NCBI GenBank assembly: GCA_015143295.1
Contig: CM026570.1
Span: 23,257,250-23,321,249, forward strand
Origin: Tetracentron sinense
Lineage: Eukaryota > Streptophyta > Magnoliopsida > Trochodendrales > Trochodendraceae
Direction: 5' to 3'
Length of the DNA stretch: 64,000 nt
Positions within the stretch are counted from its first letter, which is position 1. Each line of letters begins with the position of its first letter. Shown here piece by piece: positions 33,661-45,869 of the stretch. The translations under genes were made by a program, and so were the position numbers. Under the pieces are notes generated by a model. The model saw only the letters and a list, made by a program, of their open reading frames with translations, ran no database searches and was not told the origin of the DNA.

Positions 33661-35000
33661 AATATAAAATTTTTCGAATCATTATTTTTAATTCAAACTT
33701 GATTTTGATCTAATCAAAATCTTCCGAAGGGTCATCTTATAATTATATTAAATCATGATGTGAGGAAACCTACTTACAAAACTTCTCAAGCGTAAAATCT
33801 TCTGTCGATTCACGCAAATTCTCTTTGAATCTCCAAAGCTTTACTCTAATGGAAGCTAATGGCCCTTCCGATCAATGCTCTTTAATTTTTTATTCTTTTC
33901 TTTGATCCAAGAACCTTTCTTGATCAATCTCTTTCATTCAAACTCTTTGATCTTTTATTTTTTTCTTGAATGCAAGATCCTTTCTTGAATGCAAGATCAT
34001 TTCATGAAGATTGGTTCTAATATTATTCAAGATTGAATTTGATATTATCCAAGATCAAAATAAAAATCAAGAGAAGAAAGAAGAAGAGAAAAGGTGGTTT
34101 GAACAATTCTTGATCATCAAGGATTTGTTTTTGATCTTCATCAAGATCAAAAATCAACCATAGAAGGATATGGGAGAGGTGGTTGTACAAGCTAAAGGGG
34201 TGGGCAGGAAAAACGTGGGAGAGAAAGGAGAATCCCATTGTGGACGTTCCACTATGAGGGGGGTCCTTTTATAGGATCCCCTTTAGCTAACTTGTAGCTC
34301 AAGTCAATAACCTCATTTTTTAATTCTAATCCAATTAAAACTCTCTTAATTGATTTCTTAAAGATAAGTCCTAATCTAATTAGGATTTATCATAATTAGA
34401 AACTAACTTTATCAATTGGTAAGAAACTAATCTTATCCTTATTTATTAGGATAATTAATTAGTAACAAACTAATCTTATCCTTATCTTATAAGAAAACAT
34501 TAATTAGCAACCAAGTAATCTTATCCCTAACAATTAGGAGATAAACAATACTAACCAACAATTGGATAAGGTCAACTAACTAATAGGATAAGGTCAACTA
34601 ACTAATTAGTTAGGGTCAACCTTAAAGTGGGCGTCCCATCCTAGGTGGGCCCCATTATCTTACGCCCCCTATAGAGTTCCAAACTCTTGTGATGTCACCT
34701 TTGAATCTTTATCAAAATCACATATGGGTCCTACCATTTGGTTAATCATATCTTATATGATTTCACCTATTAGAGCTCCACTATACCATATAGTGAATTT
34801 CATTTAGAAATTAATTAATTTAATTCTAAATTAAATTAAAAGCCTTGAGAAGGTCGTAGTGTGTGGGATCTAAATGGATCTCCTATTTCCGGTTGTGGGA
34901 CCAAGTGTTTCATCACCTTTAAGGTGTAGCCTTGTTGCTAGGAAATATTTTCCTATAATTCCATTAGGATCATAGAATGCTATCTAAGTCCCTAGACTTC
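33661..35000. other. Non-coding LTR-like debris
   Basis: Organised like a copia LTR (repeated AAGATCAAGA words, a TATAGGATCC-type promoter-like spot near 34270, GGGCGTCCCATCCTAGG near 34629), but no termini, polypurine tract or primer site could be placed. No coding frame. Confidence 0.35.
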
Positions 35001-35944
35001 CACTAATCACAATAACGTCCATTAACACTAATCACAATAACAGTAAAGTCACCTAGTAGAGAGTATTAGCAAATTTTATTCAAATCGTTCGTTCAATCCT
35101 TACTTCAATCTTTATAACATAGCAAAAACTAGATAGTAGGGTACTTACAATACACATTCAAAATCATATTTACACTCTTTACATCATAACAAAGTTAGTT
35201 AATAGTAGGTACTTACCTTTAGGATGGAAAAAAAGATTGAGAATGCTTGAGAAGGTATGATTCAAGCGTGAAGAAGGATTCCAAGCTCCATCAATCTTCT
35301 AATAGAAACCCTAACTTCTACCCTTTCTTCTTCTCTAATTTATCTCCTTAGAACTCTCTTAGGTTGCCTTGAGGGTTTGTGAACCCCTAACCCACGAAAT
35401 TAGGGCTTATATAGGAAAATGAGAGGTCAAAAGACCATCATACCCTTAGTGAAATAGTTCACCAGACCAAACCAGGCAAAAGTGTAGATTCCTGGTTGAT
35501 CGGCTAGGAGGGGCGGTCGACCGGCCTTGGAAAAAACCTTACTGTTAGCCCATTTTGGACAAAAATCTCACAGTCGGTCGACCAACCTTGAGGGGTGGTC
35601 GATCAGCCTCGAACCCAAAGCACTTTGTTGGTCATTTTGGCCCTTTTTCATGACAGCCGGTCGACCAGCCTTGAGGGGTGGTCGACTGGGATTCACCAAA
35701 ACTTGGTGAGTCCTTTTGTTTTTCCCATTTTTTCCACTTAGAGTACTTTCACTCTTCCATTAACTTACCTAGAGTGTTTCAACTCTTTTACCTTGACTTT
35801 AACACCCGTATACCATTATATTTTTTGTCTAACACCTCTTATTCATAATACATACACCATAACACATCGATGACCTATTTTGATCAAAAATCGCTATTCA
35901 TTGACACTATTCACCAAATGGGAAATGAGTTTCGGGATTCTACA
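35001..35944 (-). mobile_element. LTR fragment with GGTCGACC motifs
   Basis: The right edge reads GGGATTCTACA, so on the minus strand it starts TGTAGAATCCCG, a typical plant LTR start. Between 35490 and 35695 three copies of GGTCGACCGGCCTTG-like text occur, each followed by GGGGTGGTCGA. Its left end is undefined and no internal region was found. Confidence 0.45.
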
Positions 35945-37530
35945 AAATATCTCAAGAAATTAGGCAATTAGGTCTACCAACCCCTATCTCAATTGACCGA
36001 GTGTGAATTATTTTGTATGGGCTATTTTCTAGAGAGTGGTTTTGAGCTCGATCGACTTGACCATCTCAATCTACCTTTCACGACTTAGAATTTTAATATA
36101 AAATTAGCGGGTCATGAGCCCAATTAATTAAATTAAAATTAAATTAGTTGAGAAAATAATATTAAAATAATGTTTTTGATTTTAATTATTTAAATGTGTC
36201 TAATTGAGTATTATATTATATTATTAAATCTGGATTATTTGTATGTGTTTTGGGTTTGTTGATAAGAATGGTTATGAGCTTAGCACACACACACAAATTA
36301 TGAATTTGCTTATTAATGGAGAAACTTGGATGTCATGGTGAATCTCTTGCAAAACCCTTATTTGAATGATCTGAATGCTTTAGACTATACTTATAAAGAA
36401 TGATTGGTTAAGTGCTTTACTTGAGAGTTGATTTATTGCTAGGGACTAGCAATATTCAGGTTAGGGGGGTGTGATGAGTGTGCAAAAGTGTACTTCAAAC
36501 TAGTTATTATGTAGCCCTTTATCACACTTTCTAGTCTGAATCCAGATTTAAAGTCCATATTTTGAACTTGTTCCCACATCTATAGATTATGAATTCTGCA
36601 TATTTTTATATTATTTTATGCAAGGAATTCAAGTAAAGAGCTTTCATAGAAGTCAACAGATAAAGAAAAGTTAAAAAGGCGAAAAAAGAATCTTAACACA
36701 TACCATTCTCAAGATTAGAGAAGATAAAACCCAAGTCTCAAGTCAAAGACTCAAGCCCAAGGCCAAAGCCCAATACCAATTGAAGAAAGATTCTCTCACA
36801 CAAAGGTAGAGAATCTTAGCAAGATATGGATGAATGTGATTTTAGCATAAAAAAGATGAAAAACTCTTGAATTACAAAAAAAAAAAAGTGCTATACTGAT
36901 GTTTCTATTTTCGAAAAAGAAGAAAATCTAAATCAATTAGAAAACGAAAAGGAAGAGAAATAACTATTTATATATTCATGCCATATGGACGTCCCACCAT
37001 CATTCTGCACACGCTGGTGTTGATCCAAACTCTAGAATTTCTCTTATTATTCCTTTAGTTTTTCCTTTGTATGAACTGCTAAATCCCTGGTCCTGGCTAG
37101 GGTGGAATTCTCTTAATGAGGTGATATTAGTTTGATTTAATCAATTGAATTTTTTTAATGTTTATGATTTATATATTAATTGTTCGTCTTGTTTGATATC
37201 TCTTTCAATTGAATATCTTAGATTTAAACATTTTCACGAGTTCAGTTAGGCTTGTCTCATAGTTGAGTTATAGTTATTGATTTTTCAAACGAAGAACCTT
37301 CATCTTAGCAAATATTATTATCTGTTGCGGTATCGCCGAGAGGTATATCGTCGTCCTTGAGTTTTTCCGATAAAGTACGGGTTTGTGTTAAAACTTGTTT
37401 TGAATAATTGATTTTAGTTTTTTATTATAATCTGAATTTCTAAATCTTCCGATTGAGGGTTTGGGTTGTGAAATCCACAATTGAGTTATATTTTGGATTA
37501 ATCGGATTAACATTGTACCACTAAGAGGAG
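35945..37530 (+). mobile_element. Ty3-gypsy-like spacer, polypurine tract and LTR
   Basis: The stretch before 36459 is non-coding. A G-rich tract at 36459-36471 (CAGGTTAGGGGGGTG) is followed at 36472 by TGATGAGTGTGCAAAAGTG, the LTR start seen in Tat/Athila-type plant elements (from general knowledge). The LTR end was not located; the limit at 37530 is arbitrary. A short frame at 37539-37736 is not credible as a gene. Confidence 0.45.
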
Positions 37531-38089
37531 GAAACCCGATGTTTCGACACTTTCTCTCATTGTTATTCTCCCTAAATCAATTGAACTTTCTCCATCAAAA
37601 ATTCTACAAACCTCTTTCTCTACTATTTTTTCTTATCTTCATTGCTCTGTGTGGATCAACAACCCATTTACTGTACTGCAAAGTATCGCATATCTTTGAG
37701 CAACATCAAATAATAGATAGAGATCTTTTAATTTAATTTTAACTAAATTGGATCATCCATTAATTGATATATATCATCTATTTATTTATTTTATTGAATT
37801 CATCCATAAATGATAAAGATCATTTCATTTAATATAAATAATTTTAAATGCTAAATCATCCAATAAATGATGGAGACCATTAATTTATTTTATTTGGGCA
37901 GGCCAGTATATGACAAAGATCATGTAAATAATTTTTTTGGAATGTTGTTTATATGATGAGACTATATAAAAATATTTTAGAAGAAAATATGGACTTTTAA
38001 TTTAAATGAGGCCATTTAAATTTTATGAACACAATCAAATTATAAATTATTACTCATCAAATAAAAGTTTAAGTTTGATAATTTTATAA
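37531..38089. other. AT-rich, imperfect repeats, no gene
   Basis: Several loosely repeated units of about 60-70 bases combine CATCCAT/CATCCAATAAATGAT with AGATCATTT (near 37751, 37800, 37860, 37910). No coding signal. Confidence 0.45.
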
Positions 38090-38950
38090 GGGATAATAAT
38101 TATCCTAAAAAGTTGTTGAAATCTTTAAATTATTGAAAATATACTCCATCATTGTGGTACATTAATTTTCTATACGATTTGATGTAATGGGTTTTCTTTT
38201 ATATTGCTTATATGGATGCTAATATGTCATGCACTCATGGTAGAAAATTTGTACTAAGTTTCTAACAATTGTAAAGGGTAGATATCATTCAGTTTCCCTA
38301 CATAAAGGGTGAAAAAATGTCTAATTTTCCTAATGCCTATTTTTTATTCATAAATGCATTTGTTTATTCTATTGTAAAGGGCGAGTTCTGTTTGGTTTCC
38401 TCAAAGTAGATACTTAGTTTCCTATAGCATTAGTTTGTTTGGGGCTGAATAAGGGGAGAATGATGCCGATTGTTATAAAGAGATTGTAAAGAAAATTGGC
38501 AAAAACATTTCTTAGGAGACTCTCATGCGTTCATGCATTCTAGTTTCTTATGGCCCATAATAACATAAATCTTATATAAATTAGTGAGATGACATGTGCT
38601 ATTGTTTAATCATGAGATGATGCATATGATGATATATTTTGCATATAGTAGAATAAATTTCCCGTCAAGATATCATGAGTATATGAGATTGGGGATACGT
38701 CCCTAGGTATCATGATCTTCTACTATACATTATGTGTTCTTAAAATAAAGTAGTGTTTGACAGGCCAAATCAGGCCCGATCCTTCTCACCTATGTGATCG
38801 CATAGTGATGTTTTCATAGGTAAATAGTGAGAGTAATATAGTCAAAGCGTGAGCTTTCATTAGATGCTAAGTGAATTCATGGAAGGTAGGCACGTGAATA
38901 AAAGATGACACGCAATAACTCTAAAGCACGAGTGTAACACCTTTTAACTA
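38090..38950 (+). mobile_element. Copia family A 5' leader fragment
   Basis: It matches the reverse complement of about 63070-63930, the leader between LTR and gag of the copia at the right edge. Shared words include TGTAAAGGG, CAGTTTCCCT, ATCATGATCTTCTAC/TAGAAGATCATAA and the stretch from GTGAGCTTTC to GAATAAAAGATG. It is non-coding and in opposite orientation. LTR and gag are not attached, so it is an isolated piece. Confidence 0.7.
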
Positions 38951-39797
38951 TCAAACAAAAAATCAAATGCTCCAAAATTCACAAAATTAGTTATGGGAAA
39001 ATGGAGAAGATAGTTTCTATCTACCTACTCAAGATGTTCAAACAAAAATATCTGATTCCGACTTGGCAGTTTTAATTTGTTTCCCCTAGAAGCCATTTTT
39101 ACCTCCTAAGAAGGCTAACAAGGGAAAAGACCTCTAGTCTTTTCACCTTTTCTCTTTACTTATTTATTATTTTTTGTGTCAATCAAGTGTAATTAATGTT
39201 AGATTGTGTCAGTCAACACTTCTTTTCAACTTTATTTTTTTTCAATTTACTTACTTTTACATTTTTGTGTTTACTTCTTTACCACTCTATAATTTATGGA
39301 AAGAAAAAGAATATAAGAAAATAAGTAAAGATTCATTTGACAATGATTAAGGTTGTGGGTGTTTGGTGGTTTAATAGTTTAGTTTAGTGGGTTGCTGATA
39401 TATTGGGGACCTACATTATTTTATTTTATTTTATTAATATATTAAAAATAAATAATGGAACTCTATTTTCTCTTTTTTATGATATATAACTTTTTATAAA
39501 TATTATCTTAGTATAATTTTTTTAAAGTGAAATTTGTTCTACAATTTTATTAATTAATTGGGTTCAATTAAGTTACTTTCTCTTAATATATATATATATA
39601 TATATATAGACCCTATCCTAAATTAAAATTTGACGCTCTTGTACTCTTGCTCCCTCTCTATGCGCTCTGGTTACCTAGCTTATAGTACCTAATTATTTAC
39701 TTGTTAGTGGGTTAGGCCAGGTTAGCTAGTTAGTAGCGGAGCATACAACGTACTGCTGCTCTCCATACTCGGGACTAAGGCTACCGATATAAGGGAC
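38951..39797. other. Upstream region of the L20 exon
   Basis: AT-rich to 39640 with a short (AT)n at 39588-39608. From 39640 to 39797 it is GC-richer and contains GCTCTCCATACTC, close to codons expected for the ALQYS part of L20, but with frame breaks. In the L20 frame only about 20 codons are open before a stop, and the expected basic N-terminal helix is not readable. Confidence 0.4.
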
Positions 39798-39851
39798 ATG
39801 CGCTCCCTTTGGATTGAAAGGATCAACGCCGGCACTCGCTGCTTGCACGGA
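39798..39851 (+). CDS. Ribosomal protein L20 (mitochondrial type), internal exon or damaged first exon
   Basis: From ATG at 39798 the codons read MRSLWIERINAGTRCLHG, then the donor GTGAGTAAC. This is the conserved middle of bacterial-type L20, a large-subunit protein that binds 23S-like rRNA early in assembly. It joins in phase 0 to VNYGNFMHGL at 52416. An extra Cys codon after GTR is an in-frame TGC insertion beside a similar CTTGC. The family normally has about 45 further N-terminal residues forming the rRNA-binding helix. Upstream DNA only faintly resembles them, so this is either a decayed gene, a gene starting at this internal Met, or one with an unseen upstream exon (an AG lies at 39792-39793). 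Confidence 0.75.
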
Positions 39852-41259
39852 GTGAGTAACTTTCTTTCTTTTCTTTATTTAACAATGTCACTCACTCTAC
39901 ACATACACTACAATTTCTCTCTTTGTCCTTGTCCTTGTCCTGCAAACATAAATAATAACACCCAGTCTGATGGTAGACTTTCAATGTTTCATGGTCATGC
40001 TCTAAAATTTTATGAATACCATTTTGGTACCAATTAATTCAATTCAAGCTATAATATCCATTACTTGATTGTAACAACCTGAATGCATGTCAATTCAGAA
40101 TGAAAACCGTACACAGCTTGAGTATTAATTGAAGAAGAACTTGTTTTTACCATATCTGTATTTAGTTGTTGTGATTTTCTTTGATGCTTAAGAATTGCAG
40201 CTTCCAAATAACAACTTCAAATTCATGCCTAACAATCCCCAAGCCATACTATAAGTAAATTGAGCATTTTGCGATTTCCCATGGCATCCTTTTTTTTAAA
40301 ATAGTGGGGGTGGTGATGGGTCTGATTTGGCTTGGGTCGAGGTGAACTTGAACCTTCTGAATCTATGTGAAATGTCCTAACTTGAATGATCCACTGGAAA
40401 AATACTTTTTTGATCAGGTCTATTCACTGTGTTTAGGTTCAGGTCTTGGTCAAACCTGAACTAAGTCTACTTGAAACTGATTCAGGGTTTTAGTCAGCTA
40501 AACAATATTTGTTTTCCATGTTTGTTTGCATTCATTACTTCACTTTTTAGTACTAATTACTAAACCATATTCCTTATTTATTGGAGTGCTTTCTGGTCCT
40601 ATATATCATTATTTACTTTAATTATGGATTTTCATTTTCTAATTACATGTATATATCTTTAATTATTGTAAATTTAATAAATAATTTGTTTCCTAAGCAT
40701 CTCCTCGGCTAGGAACCACTATCACTAAGGTGCCAATTGGACGCTTTGAGTATACTAAAGAAATTTAAAATATGAATAAAAAATAAATGATAGAGAAAAT
40801 TAAAGATTAAAGGGAGAGATATAGGACAAATCTAAGTGCCCAAAATTTGGAGCAGGACAAGGTCGAATCATCGCTCTCTAAAGAGTGAAACTGATCAACG
40901 ATAGTTGACGTAAAATCCTCAATCACAGCTTGGAAACTTCTCTGGAGATTCCAAGGATTCAAGCCAAAACTTGAACCCATTCGAAGTTATGAAACATCAA
41001 TTTAGCATTGTTTATGATCTTGTTGGTTGTGATTTTAACATTGTCCTTCTCAGTAAGAATATGCTTGGTTTTTTGTTTTATGCTACATTGCTTAGCTTAG
41101 AACTAGTTTGGATGGATGTATGTGATATATTTATCTACATTCTCTAGTCCCATTATGGAACTTTTGTTATTAGGTTAGCGATACACTTCACATGTTTCTA
41201 TGATTCATATGGAATCATTAAATGTTACAAGTCTTGGATTAGAATCTACAAGACTACAA

Positions 41260-41447
41260 CCCACTAGAATGCCTTTGTTGACTATTGGATTTCTTTCTCA
41301 ATCTATCTATCTGATCATTGATGATCTCCCTCAGGCATATACTTGGTGAATTCAATATATTTTATTGAAACCCACTTCTTCCCGAACAACCACTAGATTA
41401 ATTCTAATGGGAGACTATCATATGCTTTTTCTAAGTTAATAAGTACC
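41260..41447 (-). mobile_element. RTE-type LINE fragment
   Basis: The minus strand reads VLINLEKAYDSLPLEL, a stop, then FGKKWVSIKYIEFTKYMPEG. This is the RTE reverse transcriptase block around its first catalytic Asp (LEKAYD). It abuts the gypsy integrase fragment at 41448 with no spacer. Left limit approximate. Confidence 0.75.
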
Positions 41448-43260
41448 ATGTGGAGATTTTTTTGACACTGTTGACATTTTTGAACATGTGATGTGCAATC
41501 CGCCTCTATAGTTGGCCAATAATATCCAAGAGTGAGTAATTGCCAATATATTAAACTTCGGTTTCGGTATAAACTTCGGTCGCTAAGGAAGTGAACACAT
41601 TTCTAGGAAGTTTAAAGTAATCCAAGGAAGTTATGTAAAAATTAAAGAAGTTTAGGAAACTTAGGAAATATTAAAAATTTAAGATGAAACTTTTGAGATT
41701 CAATACTTAACTATAAATACACATCTATAATTTATTATATTACTTATGCAAGTATGTAATACTCAAATGTGAGAATCATGTTATGTGATATGCGTTATTT
41801 GCTTGTTTGAGCTGTAATTTCTTCTCGCTAATTTCTCTATATTGTCAGATTTTTTTAACTATAGTTTATTTTCTTTGTCAAGTGAAGGAGATATGTAAGG
41901 TCATTTTATTCTCTTTATTTTTTCAATAATTATCCATGGTAATTGTTTTAGAAACCTAAAAAACTTATGAATACACATTAAAGTATCTAAATAATTTAAG
42001 TTTAATTTTGCTTCTAAACCTATATTAATATGCAATTGATGAGCTCAACGTTTTTACAAGACTGAATCAATATGTGAAGAGGAGGAGATGGGCAGTTAAA
42101 TAACTTTAATTTATGAAATGCTATTAGAAAATTATTTAATATTATTAAAAGTCCCTTATGGGCATAATATACTATAATAAAATTATTAGAATAATAAATT
42201 ATAATTAATAATAAGGTTAATGCTAACTACACTTTAATAATAAAATTATAATTTATAATAAGGTTAATGCTAGTTACACTCTCTTTTAAAGCTAATTTTA
42301 ATTATAATAAGATTAATGCTAGAGACACATGTTTTTCTTTATGAAGAAAGTAACTATAAAGTATCGATAAAAAAAAAGTATAAAGCGAGTGGAACTACTA
42401 TTACCCTTTTAAATTAAAACTTAATTCCTTCAATTTATAGACTTTTTCTGTACATTTTGGCTAACTTTCACCGAAGTTATGTGTTTTCTCAAAACGTTTT
42501 TCTATTTCGGTCGAAGTTTATAGAAGTTTACCAGGAAGTCCGGTATTTTTAAAATATAAGTGCATTTTGCTTCAGACACCATGGAAGTCGACTCAATTCG
42601 GTCAAATTCAGCGGAATTGAGTCTATTTTTGACACCATGGTAACTGCTCATATAACCTTCTCTTTCCCTGGGGAGCATCGCATTCATCGCCATGAACTTC
42701 TTGCAAAACACAATCAATCTCTTCCTTAGTCAAACATTTCAGATTACCTCCTCCAAAACCTTTCCTAAATAACAGCCCTTTCCGGAGGTAGAATCTCCTG
42801 CTCTTTTTTTTTAAAAATCTGATTACTTCTATCTGATGTGTAGGTAATATTCCGTCTAATAGAAACTTGAATTAAGGCTCCCTCCAAACTTTTGTATTGA
42901 TAGCTAAACATTCATCATTATCTGGAGTTATTTGACAGTAAGAGCAACCCCTTTGAATCAGTGTAGAGTCTTTTTCCATGGTTGGCAAATACAGCCCAAA
43001 ACATTGTAGCCTCCTATATAAGTTGACTTTTGTATCATGTCCACATATCCGACTATGTACCCATTGGATTTGTCTTTCAACTTCTTTAGTTCTTTGTGAA
43101 CAATGCATCTCATTAATACACCATCCGTTCCTCTGAAATAAAGCGTTCCATTCAAATATAGAAAATTTTTAAGTTGTTTCAAAGGTGTGACCGGGCAATT
43201 GCAATGATAATTAAGGTCATTTCGTATGGGGGGTCTCCAATCTTCTTCCTCATACTCTTC
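41448..43260 (-). pseudogene. Gypsy integrase zinc-binding region, interrupted
   Basis: Minus-strand frames 43182-42872 read FRGTDGVLMRCIVHKE and, after a shift, YLPTMEKDSTLIQRGCSYCQ, an H2C2-type zinc-binding domain. A second unit reads LKCLTKEEIDCVLQEVHGDE ending RLYEQ at about 42648, and resumes beyond the hAT insertion as TLGYYWPTIEADCTSHVQKC (41534-41475). Two zinc-binding units suggest two overlapping gypsy copies or a duplication. The integrase catalytic core is missing. Confidence 0.75.
41544..42639. mobile_element. hAT-type element, 1096 bp, in gypsy integrase
   Basis: Flanks GTAATTGC (41536-41543) and GTAACTGC (42640-42647) match at 7 of 8, and removing the insert rejoins the gypsy frame at YEQ-LLTLGYYWP. 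Ends CAATATATTAAAC and the inverse of CATGGTGTCAAAAATAG are weakly related. Subterminal DNA carries AACTTCGG and CGAAGTT in both orientations. Near 42214, 42254 and 42303 a unit with GGTTAATGCTA recurs three times. Confidence 0.75.
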
Positions 43261-43276
43261 AGGGGGAACAATCTTC

Positions 43277-43434
43277 CAATGTTTTAAAACGTGAAGGTGT
43301 GAGGCGAGGCGTTAGAACCTCAAGATGCGTAAGGCGTAAGCCTCACAAGAAAGCTTAATGCTCCCTCATTTTAACGAATAAATAAAATATAAGAAAAAAT
43401 GTAAAAAATTCAAGAAGTTAATGAACAATTATAG

Positions 43435-43498
<64 letters not shown>

Positions 43499-43613
43499 TA
43501 TATATATATTTGTATTCGTATACATTGTGTGTGTTCATGTGGTGCACGTGTACAAATATGAAATATTATATAAATTAGTTAAAACAGATAACAAATTAAA
43601 AGAAAAAAGACAT
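43277..43613. mobile_element. MITE-like insertion in gypsy pol
   Basis: It begins near ATGTTTTAAAACGTGAAGG, with GAGGCG and AAGCCTCACAAGAAAGC, and separates gypsy RNase H from integrase. An inverted relative of its first about 100 bases lies at 50866-50951. It contains a compound microsatellite. No target duplication was identified. Confidence 0.6.
43436..43508. repeat. Compound (TA)n(GA)n(TA)n microsatellite
   Basis: About 22 bases of TA, about 32 of GA, then about 18 of TA. Confidence 0.9.
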
Positions 43614-44365
43614 TTAAGTCTCATATAGGTTGAACGTACCACCCATATGATTAATCACCAAACTTGAATCTCCTATGACCCTTAAGCATTTTACTCTCAT
43701 TTCTTTGACAATGGGCAACCCTATTAGAAAAGCTTCGTATTCTGCAGTATTGTTAGTGCAAGTAAAATCTAATTTAAAAGAAAATGAAGTTACCTCACCA
43801 TTTGACGCCTTATGAACTACTCTTGCGCCTGAGGAATCTGTCATGTGGGAATCATCAAAATACATTATCTATTCTTCTAGGGACTCTATCATCATTATTT
43901 CAGGAATGTCACCAGGTAACGTTTTGTCGAGCATCACATTCTCGTTGCCTGGAAAACTGTCTAAAAGATCTGCTACAGCTTGTCCCTTGATAGCCTTGGG
44001 GGCAAGACAAGTAATATTGAATTCGGATAAGACAACAACTACTTGGCAGCCCGTCCTGAAAGGGCTAGCTTAGACATGAGAAACTTGATAGGATCTGACT
44101 AAGTAACGAGGAAGATTTTATGAGCTAATAAATAGAGTTTGAATTTCTAAACAACATAGACAAAGGACAAACAGATTTTTTCGACCTTAGTATATTTGAT
44201 CTCTGCACCTCTCAATATCCTACTAAGGTAATAAATAGGTCTCTCGGTGTCATTGTCATCTTCTTGGGCCAAAAGTGCCCCCATAGCATGTTCTGTTGAA
44301 GCGATATAGAGCAATAAAAATTTCTCAGCAATGGGAGCCATCATTGTTCTTGTTGAACTCATCAA
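43614..44365 (-). pseudogene. Gypsy RNase H regions
   Basis: Frame 44365-44147 reads FLLLYIASTEHAMGALLAQE and RPIYYLSRILRGAEIKYTKV, the RT-linked RNase H. Frame 43865-43614 reads MYFDDSHMTDSSGARVV, FTCTNNTAEYEAFLIGLPIV and GDSSLVINHMGG, a second archaeal-type RNase H with DD, E and D positions. Having both fits the Tat lineage. An in-frame break separates them. Confidence 0.8.
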
Positions 44366-44455
44366 ATTTTGAAGGCGACGGAACGCTTGTTGACATTTGT
44401 GGTTCCATTCAAATTTAAATTCTTTCTTTAAGAGCTGTACGAAGAGTAAAATAGT

Positions 44456-45630
44456 CTATGCTAGCCAAGGAATAAAACGCCCTAAATACGAGATTTTTCC
44501 CATAAAACTTTTCAATTCCCTGACCAACGAAGGTGCTGCCATAGTAGATATTGCCTTAGCTTTGGAAGGGTCAATATCAATCCCATGTCTGTTCACAATG
44601 AACCTTAAAAAATTACCTGCTGATACTCCAAAAGCATTCTTGAGAAAAATCATTTTTAGATGACATTGAATACACCCTATAAACTCTTTTTCCAAATCTT
44701 CAGGGTGCTCTTTAAGGTATTTTGACTTAATAACCAAATCATTTACTGAATTCTCTACTAAGTTATAAAACATGTCATGGAAAATAGCAATCATAGCCCT
44801 TTGATAAGTTGCTCCTGTATTTTTTTAATCCAAAAAACGGTATCACTGTGTAGTAAAAATTTCCTATGGGGGGTTCTAAATCCGGTTTTCTCAACATCCT
44901 GCTTATCCATTTTAATTTGGTTATACCCACTGTAACCATCTATAAAAGAGAAGAGAGCGTGCCCTGCTATATCATCAACTAATAAGTCCATATTCGGCAA
45001 ATGCAACTCATCTTTAGGACATGCTTTATTAAGATCTCTGAAATCTGCACACATCCTGATCTGCCCATTTTTTTTTAATGGGGACTATATCAGCCAATGA
45101 AGTTGTTTGCTGAATGGATTTGCTGAACCTCGCTTTTAATAACTTTTCTATGTCAATCTTTAGTTGTTTTTCAATATGGGGGGTGGCATCGCCTTGGCAC
45201 TTGCTTAATCGCTGGGTATCCTAACTCGATATTCAGTTTATGAGTTACAAGCCTTGTGTCTAGACCGGGCATTTCATCATAATTCCAAGTGAACACATCC
45301 TTATACTTTCTAAGCAGACTAATTATGGCTACTTTTTCAGGTTCAGGTAATCTAGAACTTATGAAAACAATCTCACCTGGGTCTATCCCAAGATTGACCT
45401 CTTCCAAGGGCTCTTGTACCCTCTTAACACCATCTTGCATCTTCTCTAGGGCTTCCTCTATTTCTACATGTTCTGTTGATTCCTCGATCATCTGGCATTA
45501 TCTGGGCACGCCGCCATTGATCATAAATTCCTCAACCGAAATATCACTTGACAATCTCTTGAACGTTTCTGACAACTCGCCACATGAGGAAGGGATGTTA
45601 CACTAAATGCGACTTGGAGATATGCCAGTG
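44456..45630 (-). pseudogene. Gypsy pol start and reverse transcriptase
   Basis: Frame 45491-45171 gives VFTWNYDEMPGLDTRLVTHK, the pol segment ahead of RT in Tat-type elements. Frame 45054-44791 reads MCADFRDLNKACPKDELHLP and FIDGYSGYNQIKMDKQDVEK, the RT fingers and palm with the first catalytic Asp. Frame 44794-44456 holds the thumb and connection (VNRHGIDIDPSKAKAI). The second catalytic motif is altered (NDLVIKS where Y-D-D is expected), and frames are shifted near 44800 and 45060. Confidence 0.85.
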
Positions 45631-45654
45631 CTTACACCTTTGAAATATATCCAT

Positions 45655-45862
45655 TGTAAAAAAAAAATCTGTATTTCTCATATATTGAAAACTCTGTTTT
45701 GTACAAAACGTATATATCAAAACTCTAAGCTCTAAGAAACTATTCTTGGATATACACTAACAGTTGCTAGAATCACGTTTACTCCCTTATTTACGGGATC
45801 TTTACAAATATGAAATGCCTAAAAACTCTCTTGTTTGTTTTTGATGACAGCTCACACCAACA
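45655..45862 (-). repeat. 3' LTR of the copia element
   Basis: 208 bases from TGTAAAAAAAAAATCTG to CACACCAACA on the plus strand. It differs from the 5' LTR at a/c (fourth base), t/c, c/t and a/g. The polypurine tract CTTGAGGGGGAG (minus) adjoins it at 45863-45874. Confidence 0.96.
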
Positions 45863-45869
45863 CTCCCCC

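Larger units (their letters stand above)
41448..45654 (-). mobile_element. Ty3-gypsy (Tat-like) pol remnant with two insertions
   Basis: A minus-strand element with pol parts in normal order: start of pol (45500), reverse transcriptase, RNase H, then integrase zinc-binding regions. It is split by a hAT element (41544-42639) and a MITE (43277-43613). Its right side is cut at the copia insertion site, and no gypsy sequence continues beyond 50573. Many frameshifts. No LTRs are attached. Confidence 0.85.

Noticed and set aside
37539..37736. Hydrophobic 65-codon frame starting MFRHFLSLLFSLNQLNFLHQ
   Set aside because: Membrane-like only because of T-rich DNA; it lies in LTR-type sequence with no gene context.
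29251..39640. Search for the missing N-terminal exon of L20
   Set aside because: No stretch coding the expected basic KGFRGR-type helix was found by reading; not claimed.
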